Shown piece after piece: positions 25,657 through 33,668 of a stretch of DNA of 33,668 nt (position 1 is the stretch's first letter; the number at the start of each line of letters is the position of its first letter). The stretch is from Alphaproteobacteria bacterium. GTDB taxonomy: Bacteria; Pseudomonadota; Alphaproteobacteria; JAJTHO01; CANGYM01. The notes under the pieces are model-generated. The model had not been told where the DNA came from, did no database searches, and worked only from the letters and a program-made list of their open reading frames with translations. Made by a program: the position numbers and the translations under genes. Location: contig CANGYP010000007.1 of the NCBI GenBank assembly GCA_947458235.1, positions 1-33,668 on the forward strand. Reading direction: 5' to 3'.

Positions 25657-28062
25657 ATGCGTGCATGGCTCTGGGCCCTAATCTTGGTGGGGGTGCTGGT
25701 AATGGCCTTGGCCCTTTATGTCACCTTTGCCGTATCTTGGGATCAAAAAATCACCACCTATTTAACCACCCTGAAATCCCAAACGGGTTGGGATATTCGG
25801 TCCACGCCCAAATCCCAATTCCGCTTTCAAGGGCTGCATGTTCAGGGCTTGGTGGTGACGGGGCCACGGGGTCTGCAGGGCGTTTTGCGGGATGTCACGT
25901 TTTCCCTTAACCTTCAGGGATGGCTCAGGGGGGAGGGGTTTTTTGATCAGATCCATTTGGGATCTTTGGAAATCCTGCGGCAGGGGCAGGTCCTGTATCG
26001 TCAAAACGATTTGACCTTTTCTTTGAAAAAAACAAAGGATCATCGTTTGATTTTATCGGGACAGGGTATGGCCCTGCGTGCATTGATGCGGCCAGAACGC
26101 ACGGATTTTGATGGTGTTGTTGGGGACAAATGGATCTTGTCTGGGTCATGGACTCCCGAAGGAAAGGTGGTGTTTCGCGGCCCCCCAGCAGGGTTTTCGG
26201 GGCTCAAGGGATCGTTGACGTTGGATCCCCAGAGGCTTTTGGGGGATATCACACTCATCACCAACCAACAGCATCAAAACGACGATAACGTATCTGCTTT
26301 GATGGCTGCTCTGGCTGGTTTTTCTGGGAATGGGATGATGCCGGATACTGTGGATTTCACCCTGCGCAGCGATAGCATAGGTGGGGTTAAAAAAGTGGCC
26401 GCCCGTTTTTATCGCACACACGCCACAGATCCTTTGGGTGTGGATATCACAGGGAATCATGACGTGGGGCCCTTCGCTGCCAGCTTAACAGTCCAAACAC
26501 AACAGGGGTGGCAGATAACCCTCAACACTCTGCGCTTAGGGGGCATCGAGGGATCAGGATCTTGGAGTACACAAACCCAAAAAGCCGAAGGCACGTCCCA
26601 TGATATCCGCCTGCGTTTGCGGCGTTTGTCGTTGTTGCCGTCATCGTCTCTGGGAATGTTGTCTCGGTTGCGGGGGCTTCAGGATCAATACCGTCTCTTC
26701 GTTGTGGCGGAGGAAACCCAACTGGGATCCGTCCCTCTGAATGCCCTCGAGGCCGATATGACGGTGAAACAAAAGGTTCTCAACATCCATACCCTACGCA
26801 TGAAAACCAGTTTAGAGGGGCGTTTTTCTCTCTCTGGCACCCTCGCTTATCCCACAAACACACCCCAAATGCGTTTGACAGTGCAAACAGCAGGGCCTTT
26901 TTTTACAGATATGATGGCGTTTCTTCCCAACCTACCCCGCATCTTTTCGTATTTGAATGGAGATTTGAAAGTCACGGCGGAGGGTTATGCCCATTATCCC
27001 AACATCTCTCTCAATCACAGAGATGACGGGGGGGGCATGGCCTCTTTTCAGGGACGCTTAGAACCCTTCACGGCCCCGCCTCGATTTAATGGCGTGATGG
27101 CTTATACCCTTTCCCCTGAAACCAAAGTGCAAATGGGTGTGATTCGGGGGGAGAAAGACCTGCGGCTTTCCAAGATACAGGGCACCTTTGGCGGCTTTCC
27201 CTTTTCAGGTCAGGGCAGTGCCGATTTAACCATAACCCCCCCTATACTACAGGCCAGCCTTTATGCCCCCAAGCTGTCTGTGCAGGCCTTATCCCGCATT
27301 GGACAGCTTAGCACTACGTCGCCCAACGCTTCGTCCTGTCCAGCGGGGCAGGCCCTGCCTTTGCCCACGGCAGCCAAAACCATGACCGCCCAAATTCGCC
27401 TGCGCACTGATCGTTTGATGACAGATTATGGGGATTTGACGCAGGTAGATCAAAAAATATCATTTTCGGAACAAGGCTTACAAACGGCCCTGACAGGACA
27501 ACATGGGCGGGGTCATCTGGCAGCACGCATGCATGTCATGCCTGGGCAGCAGGGCCTACCGATTTTAGAGATGAAACTTCATGCCAAAGATGTAGCCTTT
27601 TCTGACTGGGGGGGCAGCACAACGGTATCCCTGAAAACCGCGTCATGGGGGCCCTGTCTACAGGATCATGTATCTACCTTGACGGGACAAGGCACCTTCA
27701 GGGCTACGGGGATGCGTCCCCCAAGCAATGTGTTAAAAAATATCCAGAATCTGGCTGGTGCCGCATTATCTCGCCCTCTAACCCCCCAAGATCTGGATAT
27801 GCGTTCCGTATGGTTACAGGGGGATTTTCGTGACGGTACCTTGACCCTGCAAGGGGCAGAGGTAAAATTGCCAGCGGCAGATATCACCCTACAGGGTGCA
27901 TTGCAGATGACATCCCAACGGGTGAATCTCAGGGCCTCTGTCACCTCCCCCCAAACCACCAAACCCATCACCATCACCCTGAATGGCCCCATGGCCCGCC
28001 CAGAGGTTCAGATCAACAACCAGAGTTTATGGCAGTATTTGTTGTTGGGGGGGCGGCAGTAG
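25657..28062 (+). CDS. AsmA-like / DUF3971-like large envelope protein
   Basis: N-terminal TM, long beta-rich repeat protein, C-terminal VNLRASVTSPQTTKPITITLNGPMARPEVQIN typical of AsmA C-termini. Confidence 0.75.
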   Translation: MRAWLWALILVGVLVMALALYVTFAVSWDQKITTYLTTLKSQTGWDIRSTPKSQFRFQGLHVQGLVVTGPRGLQGVLRDVTFSLNLQGWLRGEGFFDQIHLGSLEILRQGQVLYRQNDLTFSLKKTKDHRLILSGQGMALRALMRPERTDFDGVVGDKWILSGSWTPEGKVVFRGPPAGFSGLKGSLTLDPQRLLGDITLITNQQHQNDDNVSALMAALAGFSGNGMMPDTVDFTLRSDSIGGVKKVAARFYRTHATDPLGVDITGNHDVGPFAASLTVQTQQGWQITLNTLRLGGIEGSGSWSTQTQKAEGTSHDIRLRLRRLSLLPSSSLGMLSRLRGLQDQYRLFVVAEETQLGSVPLNALEADMTVKQKVLNIHTLRMKTSLEGRFSLSGTLAYPTNTPQMRLTVQTAGPFFTDMMAFLPNLPRIFSYLNGDLKVTAEGYAHYPNISLNHRDDGGGMASFQGRLEPFTAPPRFNGVMAYTLSPETKVQMGVIRGEKDLRLSKIQGTFGGFPFSGQGSADLTITPPILQASLYAPKLSVQALSRIGQLSTTSPNASSCPAGQALPLPTAAKTMTAQIRLRTDRLMTDYGDLTQVDQKISFSEQGLQTALTGQHGRGHLAARMHVMPGQQGLPILEMKLHAKDVAFSDWGGSTTVSLKTASWGPCLQDHVSTLTGQGTFRATGMRPPSNVLKNIQNLAGAALSRPLTPQDLDMRSVWLQGDFRDGTLTLQGAEVKLPAADITLQGALQMTSQRVNLRASVTSPQTTKPITITLNGPMARPEVQINNQSLWQYLLLGGRQ

Positions 28063-28085
28063 AGGGAGGGCTCTAAGAATTTGTA

Positions 28086-28122
28086 AGCGACGCTAGGCGC
28101 CGTTCGCAAGCCAGTAGGGGAA
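28086..28122. repeat. Dispersed copy of the MITE core (matches 10725-10761)
   Basis: agcgacgctaggcgccgttcgcaAgccagtaGgggaa vs agcgacgctaggcgccgttcgcaGgccagtaCgggaa, 35/37 identical. Confidence 0.9.
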
Positions 28123-28195
28123 CCGTTTGGGTATTGAACAACAACGATAGATGACAGAATCAAGCGTCACCACATGACAGTCACAAGGGTAAACA

Positions 28196-29086
28196 CTATA
28201 AACCCGTGCTGAGGGATGCATCGGAAAACAACACAAGCCCCACCATACACACCACAAAGGCAAACCCAGCCCTGAGATCCGTCGGATCTGGCGTTTTTGT
28301 CACTTTATGATACAGCGTGATCCACAAAGGGGCCGTACAAATCAATGCCACCACATAAGACGGGTTGGCCACATCTCGCATGGCATACATTTTAAACAGG
28401 ATTAGCCCCGCCAGCGACAGCAAAAGCAACACCCCGCCGATCATGGCAGAAGGGGCAAAGGCATCCTGAAGCTTGACTTGGGGCATCAGAAACACATAAC
28501 TCAGGGCGCTGGTGATCCCCGCCGCCACCCCTGTGGCCGCCATGTACGCCAAGCCGATGTCAGGCAAACTGCCATAATCCAGAGCCACCTTGCTGGCGGC
28601 ATCAATGAAGGCCCCCAGCAAAGCAATCACCACCGAAATTTTAATGGCGCTGCGGGCAATGGGGTCATGCCGCATGGCGGATAAGGACACAATGCCCCCC
28701 ACCAAGCACACAATCACCGCCGCTGTTTGCCACACTGGCCATACCATCATCAAATCACGATACGCTGGATCATACACAATCCATCCCAAAAAAATAAAGG
28801 CAATGGAAATGGGGGTTAAGCGTCCCACGGTGCCAGCTCCGTAATCTTGGGCGGCGCGAAACATCAAAAAATCCAAAATTAAAACGACAAAACCCGCCAT
28901 ACCTGACAACACATAAAATTGTATATCTTCAGGCATGGTGACAAAAAACGCAAAGGGCCCAAAGGCCACCATGGCCCCCATCCCCCGATACAAAGACAGA
29001 ACTTTAGCATCTGCCTGCGATAGCCCCGTGGACAACAAATATCCTGCAAAACTCACACCCGCCAGCAGGGCGTATATCCACCACAT
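28196..29086 (-). CDS. EamA/DMT family transporter
   Basis: Ten-TM hydrophobic protein, MWWIYALLAGVSFAGYLLSTGLSQADAKVLSLYRG..., GTVGRLTPISIAFIFLGWIVY. Confidence 0.8.
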   Translation of the reverse strand: MWWIYALLAGVSFAGYLLSTGLSQADAKVLSLYRGMGAMVAFGPFAFFVTMPEDIQFYVLSGMAGFVVLILDFLMFRAAQDYGAGTVGRLTPISIAFIFLGWIVYDPAYRDLMMVWPVWQTAAVIVCLVGGIVSLSAMRHDPIARSAIKISVVIALLGAFIDAASKVALDYGSLPDIGLAYMAATGVAAGITSALSYVFLMPQVKLQDAFAPSAMIGGVLLLLSLAGLILFKMYAMRDVANPSYVVALICTAPLWITLYHKVTKTPDPTDLRAGFAFVVCMVGLVLFSDASLSTGL

Positions 29087-29115
29087 AAACGTCCTTTTTT
29101 TGTTCCTTTTTGGAT

Positions 29116-30513
29116 CTAATCCCCCGTGGCAATGCGGTCCACCAGTTGTTTGACGGTGGGAATAAAGCCGTTTTTATAAAACGGATCGGTGGCAAAGCGA
29201 TAGGCGTTGTGGCCAGCGAACATCAGTTGATCCTCGGTTTCGCCGCCGTGGGCGATGTCCTGCAGGGTTTTTTGGATGCAAAAAGATCGGGGGTCCGCGC
29301 GTTTGCCTGTGGTGCCCTCTTCATTCTGGGACCAGTTGCTAAAGGCGCAGGCACTCAGGCAGCCCATGCAGTTGATTTGGTCTTCGTGGATGGTGGCGGA
29401 TTCGGCGGGGGTGACAAAAACCACCGTCGCATCAGGGGTTTTCAACAATTCTGAATATCCTGCGGCAACATAGCTATCGGCTTTGATTTTATCCTCGGGC
29501 GTTAGGTAAATCAACCGGCCCCGCGCCCCGTGGGCAAAGGGGACACTGTGGGCCCCAAAGGGTTCTGAGGTAAAGGCCACCTGACGCTCGGATCGGGTTT
29601 TCAGCTCCTCTAAAAAACGATTATGCACGGCGGAGGAATAAAACCCCGTGGGACTAAAACGATTCAAATACACATCCCCAGGTTTTAGGTTCAATAGGCG
29701 GTGTTTCCATTGATCGGAAATGGGGCTTTCTTGGGTCAGCAAGGGGCGCGTGCCAAACTGAAAGGCGATGGGACCGATTTCTGGATTGTCCAGCCACGAT
29801 TCCCATTCCCGAAGATACCACACCCCGCCAGCCATAATGATGGGGATATGGTGCAGTCCCACGCTGTTCATCAGGGTTCGCAAATCCCGAACACGGGGAT
29901 AGGGGTCCTCGGGGATGTTCGGGTTTTCACTGTTGCTCAGGCCATTGTGGCCACCAGCCCGCCAAGGGTCTTCGTAAACCACGCCGCCCAAAAGATCGGA
30001 AAATTTCTGATACGCCCGTTTCCATAACGCACTAAACGCCCGCGCCGAGGATACGATGGGATAGTAATATAGGCCATAATGCGCGGAAATTTCCGCAATG
30101 CGGTACGGCATACCAGCACCGCAAGTCACACCGTGAATCAGGCCCTTGGCCCCCTCTAAAATGCCGTGCAAAATCTGCTCGGTGGCGGCCATTTCCCACA
30201 ACACGTTCATATGCAAACGCCCGCGACCGCCTGCCATATCATGGGCAATGCGGGCCTGACTGATGCCCCCGCGAATGGCGTAGGCAATCAATTCTTCGTG
30301 GCGTTGCCGGCGGGTTTTGCCGTGATAAATCTGGGGAATGACATGCCCGTTTTCATCATAGGAATCCGCATTCACCCCAGAAAAGGTTCCCACACCCCCT
30401 GCGGCGGCCCATGCGCCAGAGCTTTCGCCGTTGGATACGGAAATGCCCTTGCCGCCTTCAACAATGGGCAAAACCTCCGCACCGGAGATACGAAGAGAAG
30501 AAAGAGATTTCAC
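29116..30513 (-). CDS. Nitronate monooxygenase-like (NPD/NMO) flavoprotein with C-terminal Cys motif
   Basis: LPIVEGGKGISVSNG, GLIHGVTCGAGMPYRIAEI, GGHNG, HIPIIMAGGVW, IGPIAFQFGTRPLLTQES; C-terminal INCMGCLSACAFSNW. Confidence 0.85.
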   Translation of the reverse strand: MKSLSSLRISGAEVLPIVEGGKGISVSNGESSGAWAAAGGVGTFSGVNADSYDENGHVIPQIYHGKTRRQRHEELIAYAIRGGISQARIAHDMAGGRGRLHMNVLWEMAATEQILHGILEGAKGLIHGVTCGAGMPYRIAEISAHYGLYYYPIVSSARAFSALWKRAYQKFSDLLGGVVYEDPWRAGGHNGLSNSENPNIPEDPYPRVRDLRTLMNSVGLHHIPIIMAGGVWYLREWESWLDNPEIGPIAFQFGTRPLLTQESPISDQWKHRLLNLKPGDVYLNRFSPTGFYSSAVHNRFLEELKTRSERQVAFTSEPFGAHSVPFAHGARGRLIYLTPEDKIKADSYVAAGYSELLKTPDATVVFVTPAESATIHEDQINCMGCLSACAFSNWSQNEEGTTGKRADPRSFCIQKTLQDIAHGGETEDQLMFAGHNAYRFATDPFYKNGFIPTVKQLVDRIATGD

Positions 30514-30564
30514 GGGTTCAAAGCCTCCTAAAAAAACAACAACGCTACATTAACAGCAAAACCA

Positions 30565-31947
30565 TCATTCGCAATGATCCAGCCCGAGACTTTTCATTTT
30601 TCGGTGCAGGGCCGAGCGTTCCATACGAATGTTGGTGGCCACGCGGGAAATGTTGCCATTGTGACGCAACAGTTGGGCCTGCAAATACTCCCGCTCGAAC
30701 ACCGCCCGCGCATCCCGCAGGGTCAGGGCCATCAAATCCTTTTTGCGCTCGCTTTTTAAAATCATGGGGGCAGTTTCGTAAATGTCTTTGGGCAGCACAT
30801 CCACCGTGATGGGGTCGCGGGCGCCGCCAGTGCCCATGATCAAAAGCCATTCGATGGTGTGTTTTAACTGGCTAACGTTGCCCGGCCAAGAATATGCCTG
30901 CAACGCAGCCATGGCATCTTGGGAAAAAGGTCGCTCAGGCACTCCCAAAACAGAGGCGCACATCTGCATAAAATGATTGGCCAAGGGAATGACATCCTCC
31001 CTATGGTGGGCCAAAGGCAGCATGGGGATGCAAACAACATTCAAGCGGTGGTACAAATCTTCGCGCAAACTGCCATCCGCCAACGCCTCTTTTGGGTCCC
31101 GTGACGTAGAGGCCATAATGCGCACATCCACCTGCACGGGGTTCTGCCCCCCCACGCGGGTGAACTTTCCTTCCTGTAAAAAACGCACCAACTTAGCCTG
31201 AAATACGGGGGGCAAATGGCATACTTCGTCCAAAAACAATGTTCCGCCGTGGGCCTGTTCAAAAAACCCAACATGCCGTTGATCGTCTGTTTCCGTACCC
31301 ATAAAGCAGTGATCTGCGTGGAGATTGTCCTGAAAAAGGGTACAATGGGCCATAACAAAGGGAGATTCTTTCCGGCGTGAGGTCCGATGAATCTGACGCG
31401 CCAACAAGGTTTTGCCCGTTCCTGAGGGCCCCGAAATAAAAACACGGGCATTCAGGGTGCCCACTTTGGTCACCGTAGCCTGAAGCTGCTGAATAAAGGG
31501 GGAATGCCCCACAAAGGCATCTTGGGCAAAGGATTGTTTCCTCAGGGTGGCATTTTCCTGAAGCAAAAACTGCATTTGAAATACGCGCTCCAGAATGTGA
31601 AACAATTTTTCTGTTTTAAAAGGTTTTTCGATAACATCCTCGGCCCCCTTTTGCATGGCTTGGACGGCAATTTCTATGGTGGCATGACCACTCATCATCA
31701 CAATGGGCAGGGCGGGATGGTTGGACTTGAACAACACCAACAATTCTAACCCATCGCGTGCACTGCCCTGTAACCAGATATCCAGCAAAATCAAATGAGG
31801 GAGACGTTGAGACATTTGCTGCTCCGCCTCTTCGCTGCTACGGGCGACGCGAACGGTATAACCTTCGTCTTCTAAAATAGCCCTGAGCTGATCGCCAATA
31901 TCAGCCTCGTCATCAATAACCAAAATATCCTTTGTCATGCAGCACAA
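30565..31947 (-). CDS. ntrX: NtrX-like response regulator (REC, AAA+, Fis HTH)
   Basis: ILVIDDEADIGDQLRAILEDEGYTV, Walker A ISGPSGTGKTLLARQIH, HGGTLFLDEVCHLPP, VGGQNPVQVDVRIMASTSRD, C-terminal ISRVATNIRMERSALHRKMKSLGL. Confidence 0.92.
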   Translation of the reverse strand: MCCMTKDILVIDDEADIGDQLRAILEDEGYTVRVARSSEEAEQQMSQRLPHLILLDIWLQGSARDGLELLVLFKSNHPALPIVMMSGHATIEIAVQAMQKGAEDVIEKPFKTEKLFHILERVFQMQFLLQENATLRKQSFAQDAFVGHSPFIQQLQATVTKVGTLNARVFISGPSGTGKTLLARQIHRTSRRKESPFVMAHCTLFQDNLHADHCFMGTETDDQRHVGFFEQAHGGTLFLDEVCHLPPVFQAKLVRFLQEGKFTRVGGQNPVQVDVRIMASTSRDPKEALADGSLREDLYHRLNVVCIPMLPLAHHREDVIPLANHFMQMCASVLGVPERPFSQDAMAALQAYSWPGNVSQLKHTIEWLLIMGTGGARDPITVDVLPKDIYETAPMILKSERKKDLMALTLRDARAVFEREYLQAQLLRHNGNISRVATNIRMERSALHRKMKSLGLDHCE

Positions 31948-31956
31948 TCCTTAGGG

Positions 31957-33666
31957 CTAAGAAGGTAAGGTTATAACCACACGGGCCCCCTGTTTTTGAC
32001 CATCTGCGTCACAGATGTTTGACAGTGCGATGTTCCCCCCATGTTCGTCAACAATTTTTTGCACAATGGATAGCCCCAATCCCGTTCCCATGGCCTTTGT
32101 GGTGCGATAGGGTTGAAAAAACGGGGATAAATCATCCAGCCCATCAAACCCCACGCCATTGTCCTCTATCGTCAAAAGGACATGTTGTCCCTGATGGGCC
32201 AATGAACACAAAATTTGCCCCTCTGGAGCATTCGGGCCATGGCGTTCCTGAATGGACTCAAGCGCATTTTTAAACACGTTGGTGAACAGCTGGCGCATCA
32301 ATCCAGCATCACAGATCAGGGTAACGGCCTCTTGGGGTTTTGAAAAGGTCACCGACAGAGAGGGGTAACTGTGACGGTACAGGGCGATGATTTCAGACAC
32401 CAAGGCCGTTAGGTTTTCGAGCTGCTTTTGCGGGGTGGGGATACGGGCAAAGGATGAAAATTCATTCACCAAACGCATAATGTTATCCGTTTGCCGCAAA
32501 ATGGTGGATGTGCATTCCGCCACCATGGTTTTTTCCGCCTCTGCCAGATCCAAACGGCCCAAACGGCGCTGCATCCGCTCTGTGGACAATTGAATGGGGG
32601 TTAGGGGGTTTTTGATTTCATGGGCCAAGGTTTTGGCCACATCCGACCACGCCGCCACGCGTTGGGCTTGGGCGAGCTCGGTCACATCATCCAAACTGAT
32701 GACGGTGCCCCCTGTGTCGGTTTGTTGGGCGATGCGGGCTAAAATTTGGCGGCTGCCGTGGGGACGTTTTAGGGTGATGTGCTGTTCCCCCGTGCGCAGC
32801 GGCAGAATTTCGGGCAAAACGCCCTGCAACGCGATGTCAGAAAGCGGGGTTTCTCCCCCACATCCCAACAGGATTTGAGCGGGCCGATTCATCATTTGCA
32901 CCGATTGCCCCGCATCCAGAACAATCACACCCGAAGAGAGGGTTTGAAACATGGTTTCAATAAAATGACGCCGTTCATGCAGGGCTTCGTTCACCGACAG
33001 CAAAACCGTGCGCTGCTGGTCAATGTGGTCCATCATGGTGTTAAAGGCGAGGGATAAATCCTTGATTTCGTCCTCTGTTTTGGGAATTTTGACGCGGGTT
33101 TTCATCTCCCCCGCCTGAATATGTTGCGACGCTGTGGCCAGATCGCGAATGGGATTCACAATTTTTCCTGCCAAACGCAATCCGATGGACACGGCAATCA
33201 ACAGCAACAACAACCCCACGACCGCAATCACAATCAATACACCGTATTGCAGAAAGCTGCGCTTGGCATCGGCGGCTTGATAGGCATCTACCGCCCGCTT
33301 TGTGGTTTGGGTATGGTTTAATACCACGGGATCAATGGGCCGCGACACATACAAAAACGCATCCACAAACTGGGGTAAGGGCAGGATGGCATACACCCGA
33401 TCTTTTTCTGCATTTGTGGTAATCAGAAGCTCCCCCTTTCGGGCCTCCTCTAGCAGGGTTTGGCTCAGGCGCAGGGGGGCCTCTCGATCCGCCACCAGAC
33501 CGGCGCGGGCGATGATGGTTTGATTGCTGTCAAACACCGTCACTTCGCTGAGCGAGCGCAGCAGCAGCTGTGTGCGTAAAAAGTTGGCAAATTTTTGGGG
33601 ATCCCCCATCAAATCAAAGGCGTTTTGATTCAAATCGTTGGCCATGGCCTGAACGTCGCCGCGAAT
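31957..33666 (-). CDS. ntrY: NtrY-like sensor histidine kinase (5' truncated at window edge)
   Basis: HAMP KIVNPIRDLATASQHIQAGEMKTRVKI, HisKA AWSDVAKTLAHEIKNPLTPIQLSTERMQRRLG, HATPase EDNGVGFDGLDDLSPFFQPYRTTKAMGTGLGLSIVQKIVDEHGG; frame stays open past the listed Met to the window end. Confidence 0.93.
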   Translation of the reverse strand: MRGDVQAMANDLNQNAFDLMGDPQKFANFLRTQLLLRSLSEVTVFDSNQTIIARAGLVADREAPLRLSQTLLEEARKGELLITTNAEKDRVYAILPLPQFVDAFLYVSRPIDPVVLNHTQTTKRAVDAYQAADAKRSFLQYGVLIVIAVVGLLLLLIAVSIGLRLAGKIVNPIRDLATASQHIQAGEMKTRVKIPKTEDEIKDLSLAFNTMMDHIDQQRTVLLSVNEALHERRHFIETMFQTLSSGVIVLDAGQSVQMMNRPAQILLGCGGETPLSDIALQGVLPEILPLRTGEQHITLKRPHGSRQILARIAQQTDTGGTVISLDDVTELAQAQRVAAWSDVAKTLAHEIKNPLTPIQLSTERMQRRLGRLDLAEAEKTMVAECTSTILRQTDNIMRLVNEFSSFARIPTPQKQLENLTALVSEIIALYRHSYPSLSVTFSKPQEAVTLICDAGLMRQLFTNVFKNALESIQERHGPNAPEGQILCSLAHQGQHVLLTIEDNGVGFDGLDDLSPFFQPYRTTKAMGTGLGLSIVQKIVDEHGGNIALSNICDADGQKQGARVVITLPS

Positions 33667-33668
33667 GA

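Overview
This 33.7 kb window looks like an ordinary, gene-dense alphaproteobacterial chromosome segment. Gene content suggests a Rhodospirillales/Holosporales-like lineage, but that is inference. It carries mostly housekeeping genes: proS (3' part), uvrC, ruvA, pgeF/yfiH, hisB, tlyA, an L,D-transpeptidase, sucC-sucD, icd, an iscR / NifS-like / iscS / iscU / iscA-type cluster, yajC-secD, a methyl-accepting chemotaxis protein, hisE, yebC, coaX, a BI-1/YccA protein, a phasin-like protein, an AsmA-like protein, an EamA transporter, a nitronate monooxygenase-like protein and ntrY-ntrX. I found no rRNA, tRNA, CRISPR array, transposase or integrase, and no complete multi-gene system that is clearly new. 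The best leads are: (1) an AT-rich ~0.8 kb methyltransferase cassette between hisE and yebC flanked by perfect 35-bp direct repeats; (2) a canonical sigma-54 promoter in front of a FliS-like gene, followed by an ORF with A8 and A10 tracts; (3) a ~131-bp MITE-like element with ~30-bp imperfect TIRs whose end supplies the icd stop codon, with a related core elsewhere; (4) a 111-bp BIME-like palindromic element and a decayed half-copy that forms the 3' end of an orphan gene; (5) two short VNTRs, one separating iscS from iscU; (6) paired direct repeats upstream of an RHH regulator; (7) absence of secF after secD; (8) a C-terminal CxxCxxxC motif in the nitronate monooxygenase-like protein.
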